From: Paludibacteraceae bacterium
Lineage (GTDB): Bacteria > Bacteroidota > Bacteroidia > Bacteroidales > Paludibacteraceae
DNA: 54,429 nucleotides
Assembly: GCA_024692565.1 (NCBI GenBank)
Contig: JAILMN010000016.1
Coordinates: 1 to 54,429 of the forward strand
Direction of reading: 5' to 3'
Positions 1 to 8,710 of the stretch are shown piece by piece; position 1 is the stretch's first letter, and each line of letters opens with the position of its first letter. The notes under the pieces were generated by a model that was not told the origin of the DNA, did no database searches, and worked only from the letters and a program-made list of their open reading frames with translations. Made by a program: the position numbers and the translations under genes.

Positions 1-119
1 TTAGCGATGATAGCAATCTTCTGCGGGAGCAGATAGTTGCGTCCGTAGCCATCACGTACTTTTACGATGTCTCCTTTGAAACCGAGGTTTGCAAGGTCTT
101 GAATCAGAATTACTTCCAT
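1..119 (-). CDS. rplI: 50S ribosomal protein L9, N-terminal part (cut by window edge)
   Basis: The first 39 codons of ribosomal protein L9 are present and the rest lies beyond the window edge. The N-terminus [17 protein letters not shown] with the following [13 protein letters not shown] stretch is the classic L9 signature that binds domain V of 23S rRNA. The gene follows rpsR by about 30 bases and is the last visible member of the rpsF-rpsR-rplI operon, an order common to many bacteria. The identification is secure although the gene is partial. Confidence 0.95.
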   Translation of the reverse strand, partial: MEVILIQDLANLGFKGDIVKVRDGYGRNYLLPQKIAIIA

Positions 120-151
120 AATTTTTCCTTTCAATTAAGTCGGTTAAACAA

Positions 152-418
152 TTATTTCATCATATCGGTTACGTAAGGCAGCAGAGCCAAGTGGCGTGCT
201 TTCTTAACGGCCTGAGCAACTTTGCGTTGGAACTTCAGCGAAGTACCGGTGATGCGGCGAGGAAGAATCTTACCTTGCTCATTCAGGAACTTCTTGAGGA
301 ACTCAGGATCTTTGTAATCGATGTACTTGATACCGCTCTTTTTGAAACGGCAGTACTTTTTCTTCTTCTGATCCGAACCTTGCGGAGTCAGATAGCGAAT
401 CTCGTCATTCTGTGCCAT
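152..418 (-). CDS. rpsR: 30S ribosomal protein S18
   Basis: Small-subunit protein S18 (88 aa) binds with S6 on the 30S platform. The conserved core [16 protein letters not shown] followed by [13 protein letters not shown] lies at residues 52-84, and the lysine-rich N-terminal extension is normal. It sits two bases after rpsF in the same operon, so the S6/S18 pair is translated together. Nothing is unusual. Confidence 0.97.
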   Translation of the reverse strand: MAQNDEIRYLTPQGSDQKKKKYCRFKKSGIKYIDYKDPEFLKKFLNEQGKILPRRITGTSLKFQRKVAQAVKKARHLALLPYVTDMMK

Positions 419-420
419 GA

Positions 421-774
421 TTAAGCCTCCTCTTCTTTAGGTTGAACTTTTTTACCACGACGCTTCTCAGCGTACTCGAATGCGTACTTGTCAAGACGCG
501 TTGTCAGGAAGCGGATTACACGCTCGTCACGACGGAACTCAGTCTCGAGGGTAGCGATTACTGCGGGCTCTACATCAAATTGAAGAATGAAATAGAAACC
601 CGAATTTTTACCTTGGATGGGGTAAGCGAGTTGCTTCAAGCCCCACTCCTCACGGTTCAGAATGGTACCACCATTCGACGTGAGAAGATTCTCGAATTTT
701 TCTGCTGCCTCCTTCGTCTGCGGTTCAGACAAAACGGGAGTTAAAACGAAGGCAGCTTCATAATGATTTACCAT
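421..774 (-). CDS. rpsF: 30S ribosomal protein S6
   Basis: S6 (117 aa) forms a heterodimer with S18 on the 30S subunit. The start [17 protein letters not shown] and the motif [20 protein letters not shown] are typical of the family. The C-terminus is basic then acidic ([13 protein letters not shown]), as often found in Bacteroidota. It is the first gene of the operon and is preceded by a consensus promoter and a GC-rich leader hairpin that could host S6:S18 autoregulation. That regulatory role is inference only. Confidence 0.97.
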   Translation of the reverse strand: MVNHYEAAFVLTPVLSEPQTKEAAEKFENLLTSNGGTILNREEWGLKQLAYPIQGKNSGFYFILQFDVEPAVIATLETEFRRDERVIRFLTTRLDKYAFEYAEKRRGKKVQPKEEEA

Positions 775-840
775 GTAGTAAATGTTAATTTTAATTAGTT
801 AATAATGTTATCGCTCACGCGCATCGCGCGAAAAAGCGTG

Positions 841-872
841 CAAAGGTACGACATTTTTTTGAAATGACCAAA
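841..872 (-). promoter_or_regulatory. Promoter of the rpsF operon
   Basis: On the minus strand TTTG (872-869) is followed after exactly 20 bases by TACCTTTG (848-841), the Bacteroidota housekeeping consensus. The leader to rpsF is about 65 bases. It contains a CGCGC/GCGCG hairpin near 810-830 with an alternative CACGC/GCGTG pairing, a possible ribosomal-protein leader. Confidence 0.8.
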
Positions 873-918
873 TATTTCGGCAATTTTTTAACAAAAAAAA
901 GCATTTTTGTCACTTTAA

Positions 919-950
919 TTTGCGTATATGCGGAAAAAGCAGTATCTTTG
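919..950 (+). promoter_or_regulatory. Promoter of the TrpB-like gene
   Basis: TTTG (919-922), 20-base spacer, TATCTTTG (943-950). The start codon is about 40 bases downstream. It is divergent from the rpsF promoter, with the two -33 boxes about 46 bases apart. Confidence 0.8.
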
Positions 951-990
951 CCGCCGAATTTGAATTTAGAAACAAAGTCAAGATTTTATT

Positions 991-2310
991 ATGAGCAAAC
1001 AGAAACGATTTATTTTGACGGAGGACGAGTTGCCGCGTCAATGGTACAACATCCAAGCGGAGATGGTGAACAAGCCTATGCCGCTGCTGAACCCTGCGAC
1101 CAGAGAGCCGCTGAACGCGGATGATTTGGCGCATATATTTGCGGCAGAGTGCGCGAAACAGGAGTTGGATCAGACGCACGCATGGATAGACATCCCGGAA
1201 GAGGTTTTTGAACGATACAAATACTACCGCTCGACGCCGCTCGTGCGCGCGTATGCATTGGAAGAAGCGTTAGGTACGCCGGCACACATATACTTCAAGA
1301 ACGAGAGCGTCAATCCGCTCGGTTCGCACAAGTTGAACTCGGCTATCCCGCAATGCTACTACTGCAAGCAAGAGGGTGTGACGAACGTGACGACAGAGAC
1401 GGGAGCCGGTCAATGGGGCGCCGCGCTGAGTTATGCGGCAAAGACGTTCGGCTTGGAGTGCGCGGTATATCAAGTGAAGATATCGATGCAGCAGAAGCCG
1501 TACAGGAGCTCTATCATGCGTACGTTCGGCGCCACGGTGACGGGTTCGCCCTCGATGAGTACACGCGCCGGCAAGGATATCATCACTGCTGACCCGAACC
1601 ATCCGGGCTCGTTAGGCACGGCCATCTCGGAAGCGGTAGAGTTAGCGACGACGACGCCGAACTGCAAGTACACGTTAGGGTCGGTGATGAATCACGTGGC
1701 GCTGCATCAGACGGTGATCGGTCTGGAAGCGGAGAAGCAGATGGCGCTGGCGGGTGAGCAGCCGGATATCATCATAGCCTGCTTCGGAGGCGGAAGTAAC
1801 TTCAGCGGGTTGGCTTTTCCGTTCATGAGACACCAATTGCGCGGCGAGAAGAAGATAGATTTTATAGCTGCTGAGCCGGCGAGCTGTCCGAAGTTGACGA
1901 AGGGTAAATTTGAGTACGATTTCGGCGATACGGCGGGTTACACGCCGCTGCTGCCGATGTTCACGCTCGGTCACGATTTCAAGCCGGCTAATATCCACGC
2001 AGGCGGTCTGCGCTATCACGGCGCGGGTGTGATCGTGAGTCAGTTGCTCAAAGATGGCTATATGCGCGGTGTGGATATCCCGCAGTTGGAGTCATTCGAC
2101 GCGGGTCTGCTCTTTGCGCGCACGGAGGGTATCATCCCTGCTCCGGAGAGTTGTCACGCCATCGCAGCCACGATTCGCGAGGCGCTGGCCTGCAAAGAAA
2201 AAGGCGAAGAGAAGGTGATTCTCTTCAACCTGAGTGGTCACGGTCTGATTGATATGACCGCGTATGACAGTTTCCTGAACGGCGACTTGGTTAATTACGC
2301 GCCAGCTTAA
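991..2310 (+). CDS. trpB: Tryptophan synthase beta chain, TrpB2 type
   Basis: This is a PLP enzyme that joins indole and serine to make tryptophan. At 439 aa, with an N-terminal extension before the catalytic core, it matches the longer TrpB2 branch, which often acts without TrpA. The PLP lysine is K114 in NPLGSHKLNSA, and the phosphate-binding loop CFGGGSNFSG lies near residue 265. It stands alone here with its own promoter, with no trpA or other trp gene nearby, which supports a salvage or stand-alone role rather than a canonical synthase complex. Its last 20 bases overlap the end of the convergent murG gene. TrpB1 is the alternative call but is less likely given length and isolation. Confidence 0.88.
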   Translation: MSKQKRFILTEDELPRQWYNIQAEMVNKPMPLLNPATREPLNADDLAHIFAAECAKQELDQTHAWIDIPEEVFERYKYYRSTPLVRAYALEEALGTPAHIYFKNESVNPLGSHKLNSAIPQCYYCKQEGVTNVTTETGAGQWGAALSYAAKTFGLECAVYQVKISMQQKPYRSSIMRTFGATVTGSPSMSTRAGKDIITADPNHPGSLGTAISEAVELATTTPNCKYTLGSVMNHVALHQTVIGLEAEKQMALAGEQPDIIIACFGGGSNFSGLAFPFMRHQLRGEKKIDFIAAEPASCPKLTKGKFEYDFGDTAGYTPLLPMFTLGHDFKPANIHAGGLRYHGAGVIVSQLLKDGYMRGVDIPQLESFDAGLLFARTEGIIPAPESCHAIAATIREALACKEKGEEKVILFNLSGHGLIDMTAYDSFLNGDLVNYAPA

Positions 2311-3382
2311 TCACCTCTTCGGCGATACGGCGCGCTGAATCGGTTTGAGCGAGTTTCAATACATTCGTATGGAGCTGCTCAAGCCGTTTTTTATCGTTGA
2401 TGAGTTCGATAGCGGTAGGCACGAGTTGCTCCGCCGCATCCGCATCGCGCACGAGCACCGCAGCGTTCTTATTCACCAGCGCCATCGCATTATGCGTCTG
2501 ATGATCCTCAGCTACGTTGGGCGAAGGCACCAAGACGGCAGGTTTGCCGAGGAGGCACAGTTCGCTGATGGACGAAGCGCCGGCACGCGAGATGACGAGG
2601 TCGGCTGTCGCGTACTGATCCGGCATGTCGGAGAGGAAATCGTGCACTTCTATATTCGCCGGTTTGCCTGCTGCTTCCCATGCAGCTACACATTTCTCGT
2701 AATAGATTTTGCCCGTCTGCCAAACCACATGAATATCACTCTTCGCCAACTGAGGCAACGCCGCTTTGATAGCATCGTTGATTGTGCGGGCACCGAGGCT
2801 GCCGCCGATGATCAATAAATGTTTATGGGCTTCGCCGTTTATTGTGCCTTTGGAACGTTTATGGGCTACACCGTTTAAGAGGTTTTGGCGGACGGGGTTG
2901 CCGGTGAGGATGATCTTATCGGCAGGGAAGAAGCGGTCCATGTTCTCATATGCCACGCAAATCTTAGCGGCTTTGTCCTTGAGGATTTTGTTGGTCACTC
3001 CGGCGAAACCGTTCTGCTCCTGCAGCAGGATAGGAATACCCATTCGGGCTGCCGCCCACATCGCCGCACCGGACGCGTAACCGCCTACACCTACGCCTAC
3101 GTTGGGTTTGAAATCACGGATGATTTTCTTTACTTGGCGAATGGATTTGACGAGGTCGATGAGCACCGAGATGTTTTTCCACGGCTGGGCACGGTTGAAG
3201 CCCCGTACGGGCAAGCCGACGATGTCATAACCCGCTTGCGGCACACGCTCCATCTCCATACGACCGAGCGCACCGACAAACAAAATCTCTGCCTCCGGAT
3301 CGAGTTCCTTCAGCGCATTCGCGATACTGACTGCGGGGAAGATGTGACCACCGGTTCCTCCGCCTGAGATAAGGTATTTCAT
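2291..3382 (-). CDS. murG: UDP-GlcNAc:lipid I N-acetylglucosaminyltransferase MurG
   Basis: MurG adds GlcNAc to lipid I to give lipid II on the inner face of the membrane. The N-terminal loop GGGTGGHIFPA (residues 7-17) and the C-terminal donor site, seen as RAGASSISELCLLGKPAVLVP, are diagnostic. The length (363 aa) is normal. The linker just before the C-domain start LLIIGGSLGA contains a duplicated NGVAHK/NGEAHK stretch encoded by a repeat that also occurs in the SpoU methyltransferase gene of this window (see findings). It is the last gene of the dcw cluster here. murC, ftsQ, ftsA and ftsZ, which usually follow, are absent. Confidence 0.96.
   Translation of the reverse strand: MKYLISGGGTGGHIFPAVSIANALKELDPEAEILFVGALGRMEMERVPQAGYDIVGLPVRGFNRAQPWKNISVLIDLVKSIRQVKKIIRDFKPNVGVGVGGYASGAAMWAAARMGIPILLQEQNGFAGVTNKILKDKAAKICVAYENMDRFFPADKIILTGNPVRQNLLNGVAHKRSKGTINGEAHKHLLIIGGSLGARTINDAIKAALPQLAKSDIHVVWQTGKIYYEKCVAAWEAAGKPANIEVHDFLSDMPDQYATADLVISRAGASSISELCLLGKPAVLVPSPNVAEDHQTHNAMALVNKNAAVLVRDADAAEQLVPTAIELINDKKRLEQLHTNVLKLAQTDSARRIAEEVIKLARN
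2817..2875 (-). repeat. Repeat inside murG shared with the SpoU methyltransferase gene
   Basis: On the coding strand this stretch holds two copies of AAACGGnGnAGCCCATAAAC separated by GTTCCAAAGGCACAAT. Blocks of 23 bases match positions 39566-39588 and 39596-39618 in the unrelated SpoU gene at 21/23 and 20/23 bases. The element keeps the murG frame open and falls between the two Rossmann domains. It behaves like a coding-region insertion repeat. Confidence 0.6.
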
Positions 3383-3385
3383 ATT

Positions 3386-4624
3386 TTATTCAAGAGTTAC
3401 AATCGGGGCATCTTCGGCACTCTCTTCGCGGATCTCTTCGACACGTTCGCGGAGTTCGATCTGCTCGCGGCTGACACCCATCATGATGCCGAAATAGATA
3501 GAGGTGATGAGCACGGATGTGCCGCCTCGTGATATAAGGGGTAGGGGTTGACCGGTGACGGGTCCGAGTCCTACAGCAACGAGCATAGAGATGAGCGCCT
3601 GGCAGGTTATCATGAGCGCCAAGCCCATCGTCATGAGCATCGCCGGCATGTCGGAATAGCGGCTCGACACATTGCATGCGCGGAAGAGGATAGCGAGATA
3701 GAGGAAGATGAGAAAACCTGCGCCTATGACACCGGACTCTTCGACGATGATGGCGAAGATATAATCGGCGAAGGCGAGCGGCAGGTAGTCGCGCTCCTTA
3801 CTATTACCCGGCAGTACGCCGATGGGTGAGACACCTCCGCGTGCGATGGCTACGGCTGCGTACACCTCTTGGATATTGGTTTGATCTTCATTCAACTGAT
3901 ATTTGGACCCGTTGTCTTCCACAAAATGGCGGTCGATACGTTTGACCCATGTGGTAGCACGTTTGAAGGGTCCTTTCATCTCCTTGTCGTGTTGCACAAA
4001 ACCGAATTCTACGATGGCGTAACCGAGGCCGAGCACGAGGACCGCGATGCCGACGACGGACAGCGTGTATTTCCAAGGGATACGCGCGAGGATCCAAAGA
4101 CAGAAGACGATGAGGCCGATGAGTACCGCTGTGGACAGGTTAGACGCCATGATAGGCAGCATGACGATGCCGGAGATGATGAGCGTGCGATAGAAATACT
4201 TCTGTTTGTCCGCTTCGGATCGAATGCGCGCGAGTTGGTCCGCCACGACGATGATAAGCGACAGTTTGGCTAACTCGGAGGGTTGGAACGTGATGCCGGC
4301 TATATGTACCCATCGTGCGGCACCATTGATGGAGACGACCATCGGGTTGCCCGGAATCATGGTTGAATAGACGAGCAGGGTACTGATGCCCAGAAGGAGA
4401 TAGCCGCCGAAACGCACCCAGTAGGTAGGTACGAACTGAATACCATACGCGGCGATGACGCCGAGCACGATGAACAGCATCTGTTGCCCGATGGGACCCA
4501 ACGCCGAATGATGCATATAGACGAGGGTCGAGGACGCCGAGAACAGGGCGATGATGGCGACCACGATGAGGATGATAAACAGTCCCCAGAAGGTGCGGTC
4601 AATATTTTTGAAATTTAATTTCAT
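3386..4624 (-). CDS. ftsW: SEDS-family peptidoglycan glycosyltransferase FtsW
   Basis: FtsW polymerises lipid II at the septum together with the class B penicillin-binding protein FtsI. The 412-aa protein has about ten hydrophobic segments and the SEDS signature GQPLPLISRGGTS near residue 350. The soluble C-terminal tail is acidic (REESAEDAPIVTLE). The start overlaps the murD stop by four bases, implying translational coupling. Position between murD and murG favours FtsW over the paralogue RodA. Confidence 0.94.
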   Translation of the reverse strand: MKLNFKNIDRTFWGLFIILIVVAIIALFSASSTLVYMHHSALGPIGQQMLFIVLGVIAAYGIQFVPTYWVRFGGYLLLGISTLLVYSTMIPGNPMVVSINGAARWVHIAGITFQPSELAKLSLIIVVADQLARIRSEADKQKYFYRTLIISGIVMLPIMASNLSTAVLIGLIVFCLWILARIPWKYTLSVVGIAVLVLGLGYAIVEFGFVQHDKEMKGPFKRATTWVKRIDRHFVEDNGSKYQLNEDQTNIQEVYAAVAIARGGVSPIGVLPGNSKERDYLPLAFADYIFAIIVEESGVIGAGFLIFLYLAILFRACNVSSRYSDMPAMLMTMGLALMITCQALISMLVAVGLGPVTGQPLPLISRGGTSVLITSIYFGIMMGVSREQIELRERVEEIREESAEDAPIVTLE

Positions 4625-5901
4625 AATTTGCGTACGGCGTCCATGAACTGTTCGCCGCGGTCTTCGTATGATTTGAAGAGGTCAAAGGATGCGCAGCAGG
4701 GCGAGAGCAGCACCGTATCACCTTCGTGCGCGGCATTGTAGGCGCCTTGGATAGCATCGTGCAAATTATCGGTGTCGATAATTTGCAAACCAAAACCTCC
4801 GAAGTGTTCGCGCAGTTTCTCGTTGTGGAGGCCCATGAAGACGAGCGTATGGCATTTCTCGCGCACGAGGTCGTCAATCTCGCTGTAGTCGTTGCCTTTG
4901 TCCTTGCCGCCGAGGATGAGGACGGTAGGCGTGGTCATGGCTTCAAGCGCGTACCAGCAGGAGTTTACGTTGGTTGCCTTGGAGTCATTGATCCAGCGCA
5001 CGCCTTTGACGGTAGCTACATATTGGAGCCGGTGCTCCACGCCTTGGAAGGTCATCAGGCTCTTGCGAATGACTTCATTCTTGATTTTGAGCACATTCGC
5101 AGCGATGGTTGCCGCCATCGAATTGAGGACATTATGCCGACCCTTGAGCACTAATTCATCTTCGCCGACAGGCAGCGGGTTGGGTTGGGTGAACCCATAC
5201 GGATAGAGCGTCGCTCCCAACTGGATTTTTTTCATCTCGCGGTCGATAACCGGGTCTTCCGCCCAATAGATGAAGGCGTCATCCGCCGTTTGGTTGCGCG
5301 TGATGCGGAACTTGGCATCGACATAGTTTTGGAACTGAAAATCATACCGGTCGAGGTGGTCGGGTGTGATATTGAGCAAGATGGCTATGTCAGCCTTGAA
5401 ATCATACATATTATCAAGTTGGAAGGACGAGAGCTCGATGACATAATAGTCATGATCTTCGTGCGCTACCTGCAGCGCGAGCGAATTACCGATATTGCCC
5501 GCGAGGCCCACGTTGAGACCTGCCTGACGGAGGATATAATGGATGAGCGAAGTGGTCGTGGTCTTGCCGTTCGAACCCGTGATACAGATCATCTTGGCAT
5601 GCGTATAACGCGCCGCGAACTCGATCTCGGAGATGATGGGCGTATCTTGTGCCTGCAGCTTCTGAATGAGTGGTGCGGTCAAAGGGATGCCCGGGGATTT
5701 GACGACTTCGTCGGCATTGAGAATGAGCGCCTCCGTATGCTTGCCGTCTTCCCAAGGCACGCCGTTCTGGTCGAGCAACGCACGATAGGGATCGGTGATG
5801 GTGCCGCAGTCCGAGACGAACACATCAAAACCTTTTTCTTTGGCGAGTATAGCCGCGCCTGTTCCGGATTCTCCGGCACCTAAAACAACAATTCTTTTCA
5901 T
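4621..5901 (-). CDS. murD: UDP-MurNAc-L-Ala:D-glutamate ligase MurD
   Basis: MurD adds D-glutamate to UDP-MurNAc-L-alanine in the cytoplasm. An N-terminal Rossmann motif VVLGAGESGTGAA (residues 5-17) is followed by the ATP loop TGSNGKTTTTS (108-118) and by NDSKATN and LILGGKDKGNDY, all hallmarks of MurD. At 426 aa it is of ordinary length. It overlaps ftsW by four bases and follows mraY by two, so it belongs to the dcw operon. Confidence 0.96.
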   Translation of the reverse strand: MKRIVVLGAGESGTGAAILAKEKGFDVFVSDCGTITDPYRALLDQNGVPWEDGKHTEALILNADEVVKSPGIPLTAPLIQKLQAQDTPIISEIEFAARYTHAKMICITGSNGKTTTTSLIHYILRQAGLNVGLAGNIGNSLALQVAHEDHDYYVIELSSFQLDNMYDFKADIAILLNITPDHLDRYDFQFQNYVDAKFRITRNQTADDAFIYWAEDPVIDREMKKIQLGATLYPYGFTQPNPLPVGEDELVLKGRHNVLNSMAATIAANVLKIKNEVIRKSLMTFQGVEHRLQYVATVKGVRWINDSKATNVNSCWYALEAMTTPTVLILGGKDKGNDYSEIDDLVREKCHTLVFMGLHNEKLREHFGGFGLQIIDTDNLHDAIQGAYNAAHEGDTVLLSPCCASFDLFKSYEDRGEQFMDAVRKL

Positions 5902-5903
5902 AA

Positions 5904-7175
5904 TTACCTTATTTTAAGGGTTAGGATAGTGATGGCAGCCAAAATGAGTGTAACGATGCAGAAACGTAGAACAATCTTTGTCTCATGGTGCAGTTTAGTG
6001 CTTCCTTTGAAGATAATGGCGCATGTGGGGTCGATTTTCAGTACTTGTTCGACAGGGGTACGGAAATGGTCATGTAACGGAGCTCGCTTGAAAATACGAA
6101 CGTGGCGCCCACGTTTCTTATAGAATTTATACACCTGAGTCTGTAAGATGACGGAGACACTCTCCATGAGAAATACCCCGCAAAGCACAGGAATCATCAG
6201 CTCTTTATGTATAACCATGGCGCAGACCCCGATGATTCCTCCGACAGTAAGACTCCCCGTATCTCCCAGAAAGACCTGCGCAGGGAATCCGTTCCACCAG
6301 AGGTAACCCACCAGCGCACCGATAAATGACGCAAGGAAGACCACCAGTTCTTCACTACCCGGGATATACATCACATCAAAATACTCCGCCCACACGACGC
6401 TACCCGAGGTATATGCCAGTATAAGCAAAGCGATGCCGATGATAGCCGAGTTGCCGGCACACATACCATCCATGCCGTCATTGAGGTTAGCTCCGTTACT
6501 TACCGCCGCCACTACGAAGACGGTCAGCAGCACGAAGAAGATCCATCCGAAGCGGTATTTATTTTGCTCGCCGGTCCAAGAGAAGAGGTCGGCGTAGTTG
6601 AAGTTATGATGATTGACGAAGGGAATGGTTGTCTGCGTGGACTTGATCTCCGGGCTCTTATCCACCACGACCATGTTTCGCTCGATATGACTTGTTACCA
6701 CTTCGTTCATCGTGGTCATTGGCGCAAAACGCAGCGTCAGGCCTACAATAAGTCCCAGAATAACCTGTCCTCCGATTTTAATCCATCCGTTGAGTCCGTC
6801 TTTATTCTTGCGGAAGGTCTTGATATAGTCGTCTGCGAAACCCAGCGAACCCATGAGTAGGGTGGTGACGAGCATCAGGATCATATAGACGTTCGTCAGT
6901 TTTCCGAGCAGCAGACAGGGCAGCAGGATAGCGGCGATGACAATGATGCCGCCCATGGTAGGCACCCCTTTTTTCGCTACGTTGAACGGGTCTATTTTCT
7001 CATCTCGCTGCGTCTCGGAGATGTTATGACGCTTCATATAATTGATGAACCAATTACCGAACCAGATACTGACGCACAGCGCCAAGACGCCTGCGGTGAT
7101 GGCGCGGAAGGAGATGTAGGTGAACAGTCGGGCACCTAACAGATCATTGAAATGATGGAAAAAATGATATAGCAT
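5904..7175 (-). CDS. mraY: Phospho-MurNAc-pentapeptide transferase MraY
   Basis: This integral membrane enzyme makes lipid I by moving phospho-MurNAc-pentapeptide to undecaprenyl phosphate. Motifs include KKGVPTMGGI near residue 68, FADDYIK, NLNDGMDGMCAG and LGDTGSLTVGG. At 423 aa it is longer than the E. coli enzyme (360 aa) because of an extra loop around residues 150-190 (VEKSPEIK-like, TIPFVNHHNF), a feature of Bacteroidota MraY. It is separated from murE by 55 bases. Confidence 0.96.
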   Translation of the reverse strand: MLYHFFHHFNDLLGARLFTYISFRAITAGVLALCVSIWFGNWFINYMKRHNISETQRDEKIDPFNVAKKGVPTMGGIIVIAAILLPCLLLGKLTNVYMILMLVTTLLMGSLGFADDYIKTFRKNKDGLNGWIKIGGQVILGLIVGLTLRFAPMTTMNEVVTSHIERNMVVVDKSPEIKSTQTTIPFVNHHNFNYADLFSWTGEQNKYRFGWIFFVLLTVFVVAAVSNGANLNDGMDGMCAGNSAIIGIALLILAYTSGSVVWAEYFDVMYIPGSEELVVFLASFIGALVGYLWWNGFPAQVFLGDTGSLTVGGIIGVCAMVIHKELMIPVLCGVFLMESVSVILQTQVYKFYKKRGRHVRIFKRAPLHDHFRTPVEQVLKIDPTCAIIFKGSTKLHHETKIVLRFCIVTLILAAITILTLKIR

Positions 7176-7230
7176 AATTTAACAGTATTTACGGACCAGT
7201 TCTCTGCCGCAAGGGCGCGATTAAATTCGC

Positions 7231-8682
7231 CTATACGTACCGGCGAATTTGTTCGTGGTCGTCGAAGTGATGCTTGACGCCTTTGATGATTTGATAGTCT
7301 TCGTGTCCTTTCCCGGCGACGAGGATGACGTCGTTGGCTTGGGCAAGCGTGCACGCCGTCTGGATAGCTGCGGCGCGGTCTTCGATGACGAGCGTGGAGC
7401 GCAGTTCTTCTTCGGTGAGCCAGGCTTTCATATCGTTAAGGATATCCGCGGGCTCTTCATCACGGGGGTTGTCGGATGTAAGGATGAGTTGTTCGCTACC
7501 TTGTTTCGCGATTTTCGCCATCATGGGTCGTTTGCCTTTGTCGCGGTTGCCTCCGCAGCCTACAACCGTGATCAGTTTGGCTCCTTCTTTCTTGATCTCA
7601 CGGATGGTCTGGATAACATTATCCACGGCATCCGGCGTATGCGCGTAGTCCACGATAGCGGTCCATCCTTTGGGGCTGTGAATCGTTTCGAAACGACCGT
7701 TTACGGGCTTGAGCGTCGAGAGCACACGCAGTACATCGAGTTCCTCGAAACCGAGGTTGAGTGCTGCTCCGTAGATGCAGAGCAGGTTGGATACATTGAA
7801 GCGTCCGACGAGCGGCACAAAGACTTCTTTCCCGTTGAGACTGAGCAGCATGCCGTCGAAACCTTCTTCCAGAATCTGCGCCTTGTAATCAGCCAACGAG
7901 CGGGTGGAGTAGGTGCGTACGGCAGCCTTGCAGTTTTGCGTCATCACGAGGCCGTTCTTATCATCTTTGTTGGTGACGGCGAAGGCACTTTTTTTGAGTT
8001 CGTCGAAGAGGCGTTTCTTAGTGTCGCGATAGTTGTCGAAAGTCTTATGATAGTCGATGTGATCGCGCGTGAGGTTGGTGAAAAGGGCACCGTCAAAATC
8101 GAGTCCGGCGATGCGTTCTTGTGCAATCGCGTGTGACGATACTTCCATAAAAGCGTACTTGCACCCGGCATCCACCATGCGTCGCAACAGACCATTTAGT
8201 TCAATCGCATCCGGCGTGGTGTGGGTAGCCGGCACGGCTTCATCTTCGATATAATTGACCACGGTGGAGAGCAGACCGGCTTTGTGGCCCAACGCGCGCA
8301 CGAGTTTATATAATAAGGTGGCGATGGTCGTTTTGCCGTTCGTACCCGTCACACCTACCAGCGTCAGCGCTTTGGACGGTTCGCCGAACCACTTGCTCGC
8401 CAACAGGCCCAGCGCCTTGTCTGTGTTCTCGACAAGAATATACGTGATGTTTGATGTTTGATGTTTGATGTATTCCTTGTTGGAGAGCACCACCGCTGTG
8501 GCGCCTTTCTCAATGCAACCCTCAATGAACGTGTGTCCGTCCACAGCTGTACCTACTTGGGCAACGAAGAGGTCACCTGCACCGATCTTACGGCTGTCAA
8601 AATGCAGGCCGTTAATCTCTTTGTCTGTCGAACCGATGATTTCAATCGGTTCAATCACTGATAATAATTCTTGTAACTGCAT
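7231..8682 (-). CDS. murE: UDP-MurNAc-tripeptide synthetase MurE
   Basis: MurE adds the third residue of the stem peptide. The ATP loop TGTNGKTTIATLLYK and the motif DNPRDEEP are visible; DNPR indicates meso-diaminopimelate specificity. The start MQLQELLSVIEPI, 28 bases after ftsI, was chosen because the longer open frame runs back into ftsI. The resulting length of 483 aa fits the family. Around 8445-8472 the coding sequence is a tandem ACATCAA heptamer array that gives the stretch YIKHQTSNITY in the N-terminal domain. Confidence 0.95.
   Translation of the reverse strand: MQLQELLSVIEPIEIIGSTDKEINGLHFDSRKIGAGDLFVAQVGTAVDGHTFIEGCIEKGATAVVLSNKEYIKHQTSNITYILVENTDKALGLLASKWFGEPSKALTLVGVTGTNGKTTIATLLYKLVRALGHKAGLLSTVVNYIEDEAVPATHTTPDAIELNGLLRRMVDAGCKYAFMEVSSHAIAQERIAGLDFDGALFTNLTRDHIDYHKTFDNYRDTKKRLFDELKKSAFAVTNKDDKNGLVMTQNCKAAVRTYSTRSLADYKAQILEEGFDGMLLSLNGKEVFVPLVGRFNVSNLLCIYGAALNLGFEELDVLRVLSTLKPVNGRFETIHSPKGWTAIVDYAHTPDAVDNVIQTIREIKKEGAKLITVVGCGGNRDKGKRPMMAKIAKQGSEQLILTSDNPRDEEPADILNDMKAWLTEEELRSTLVIEDRAAAIQTACTLAQANDVILVAGKGHEDYQIIKGVKHHFDDHEQIRRYV
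8445..8472 (-). repeat. Heptamer tandem repeat inside murE
   Basis: On the coding strand ACATCAA is repeated three times and followed by ACATCAC. Because seven is not a multiple of three, each unit is read in a different frame (IKHQTSNI). Similar tandem heptamers occur between genes in this window, so this looks like a non-coding repeat type that entered a coding region. Confidence 0.75.
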
Positions 8683-8710
8683 AGTATATCTTGCTCCGGT
8701 TCTAAACCGG

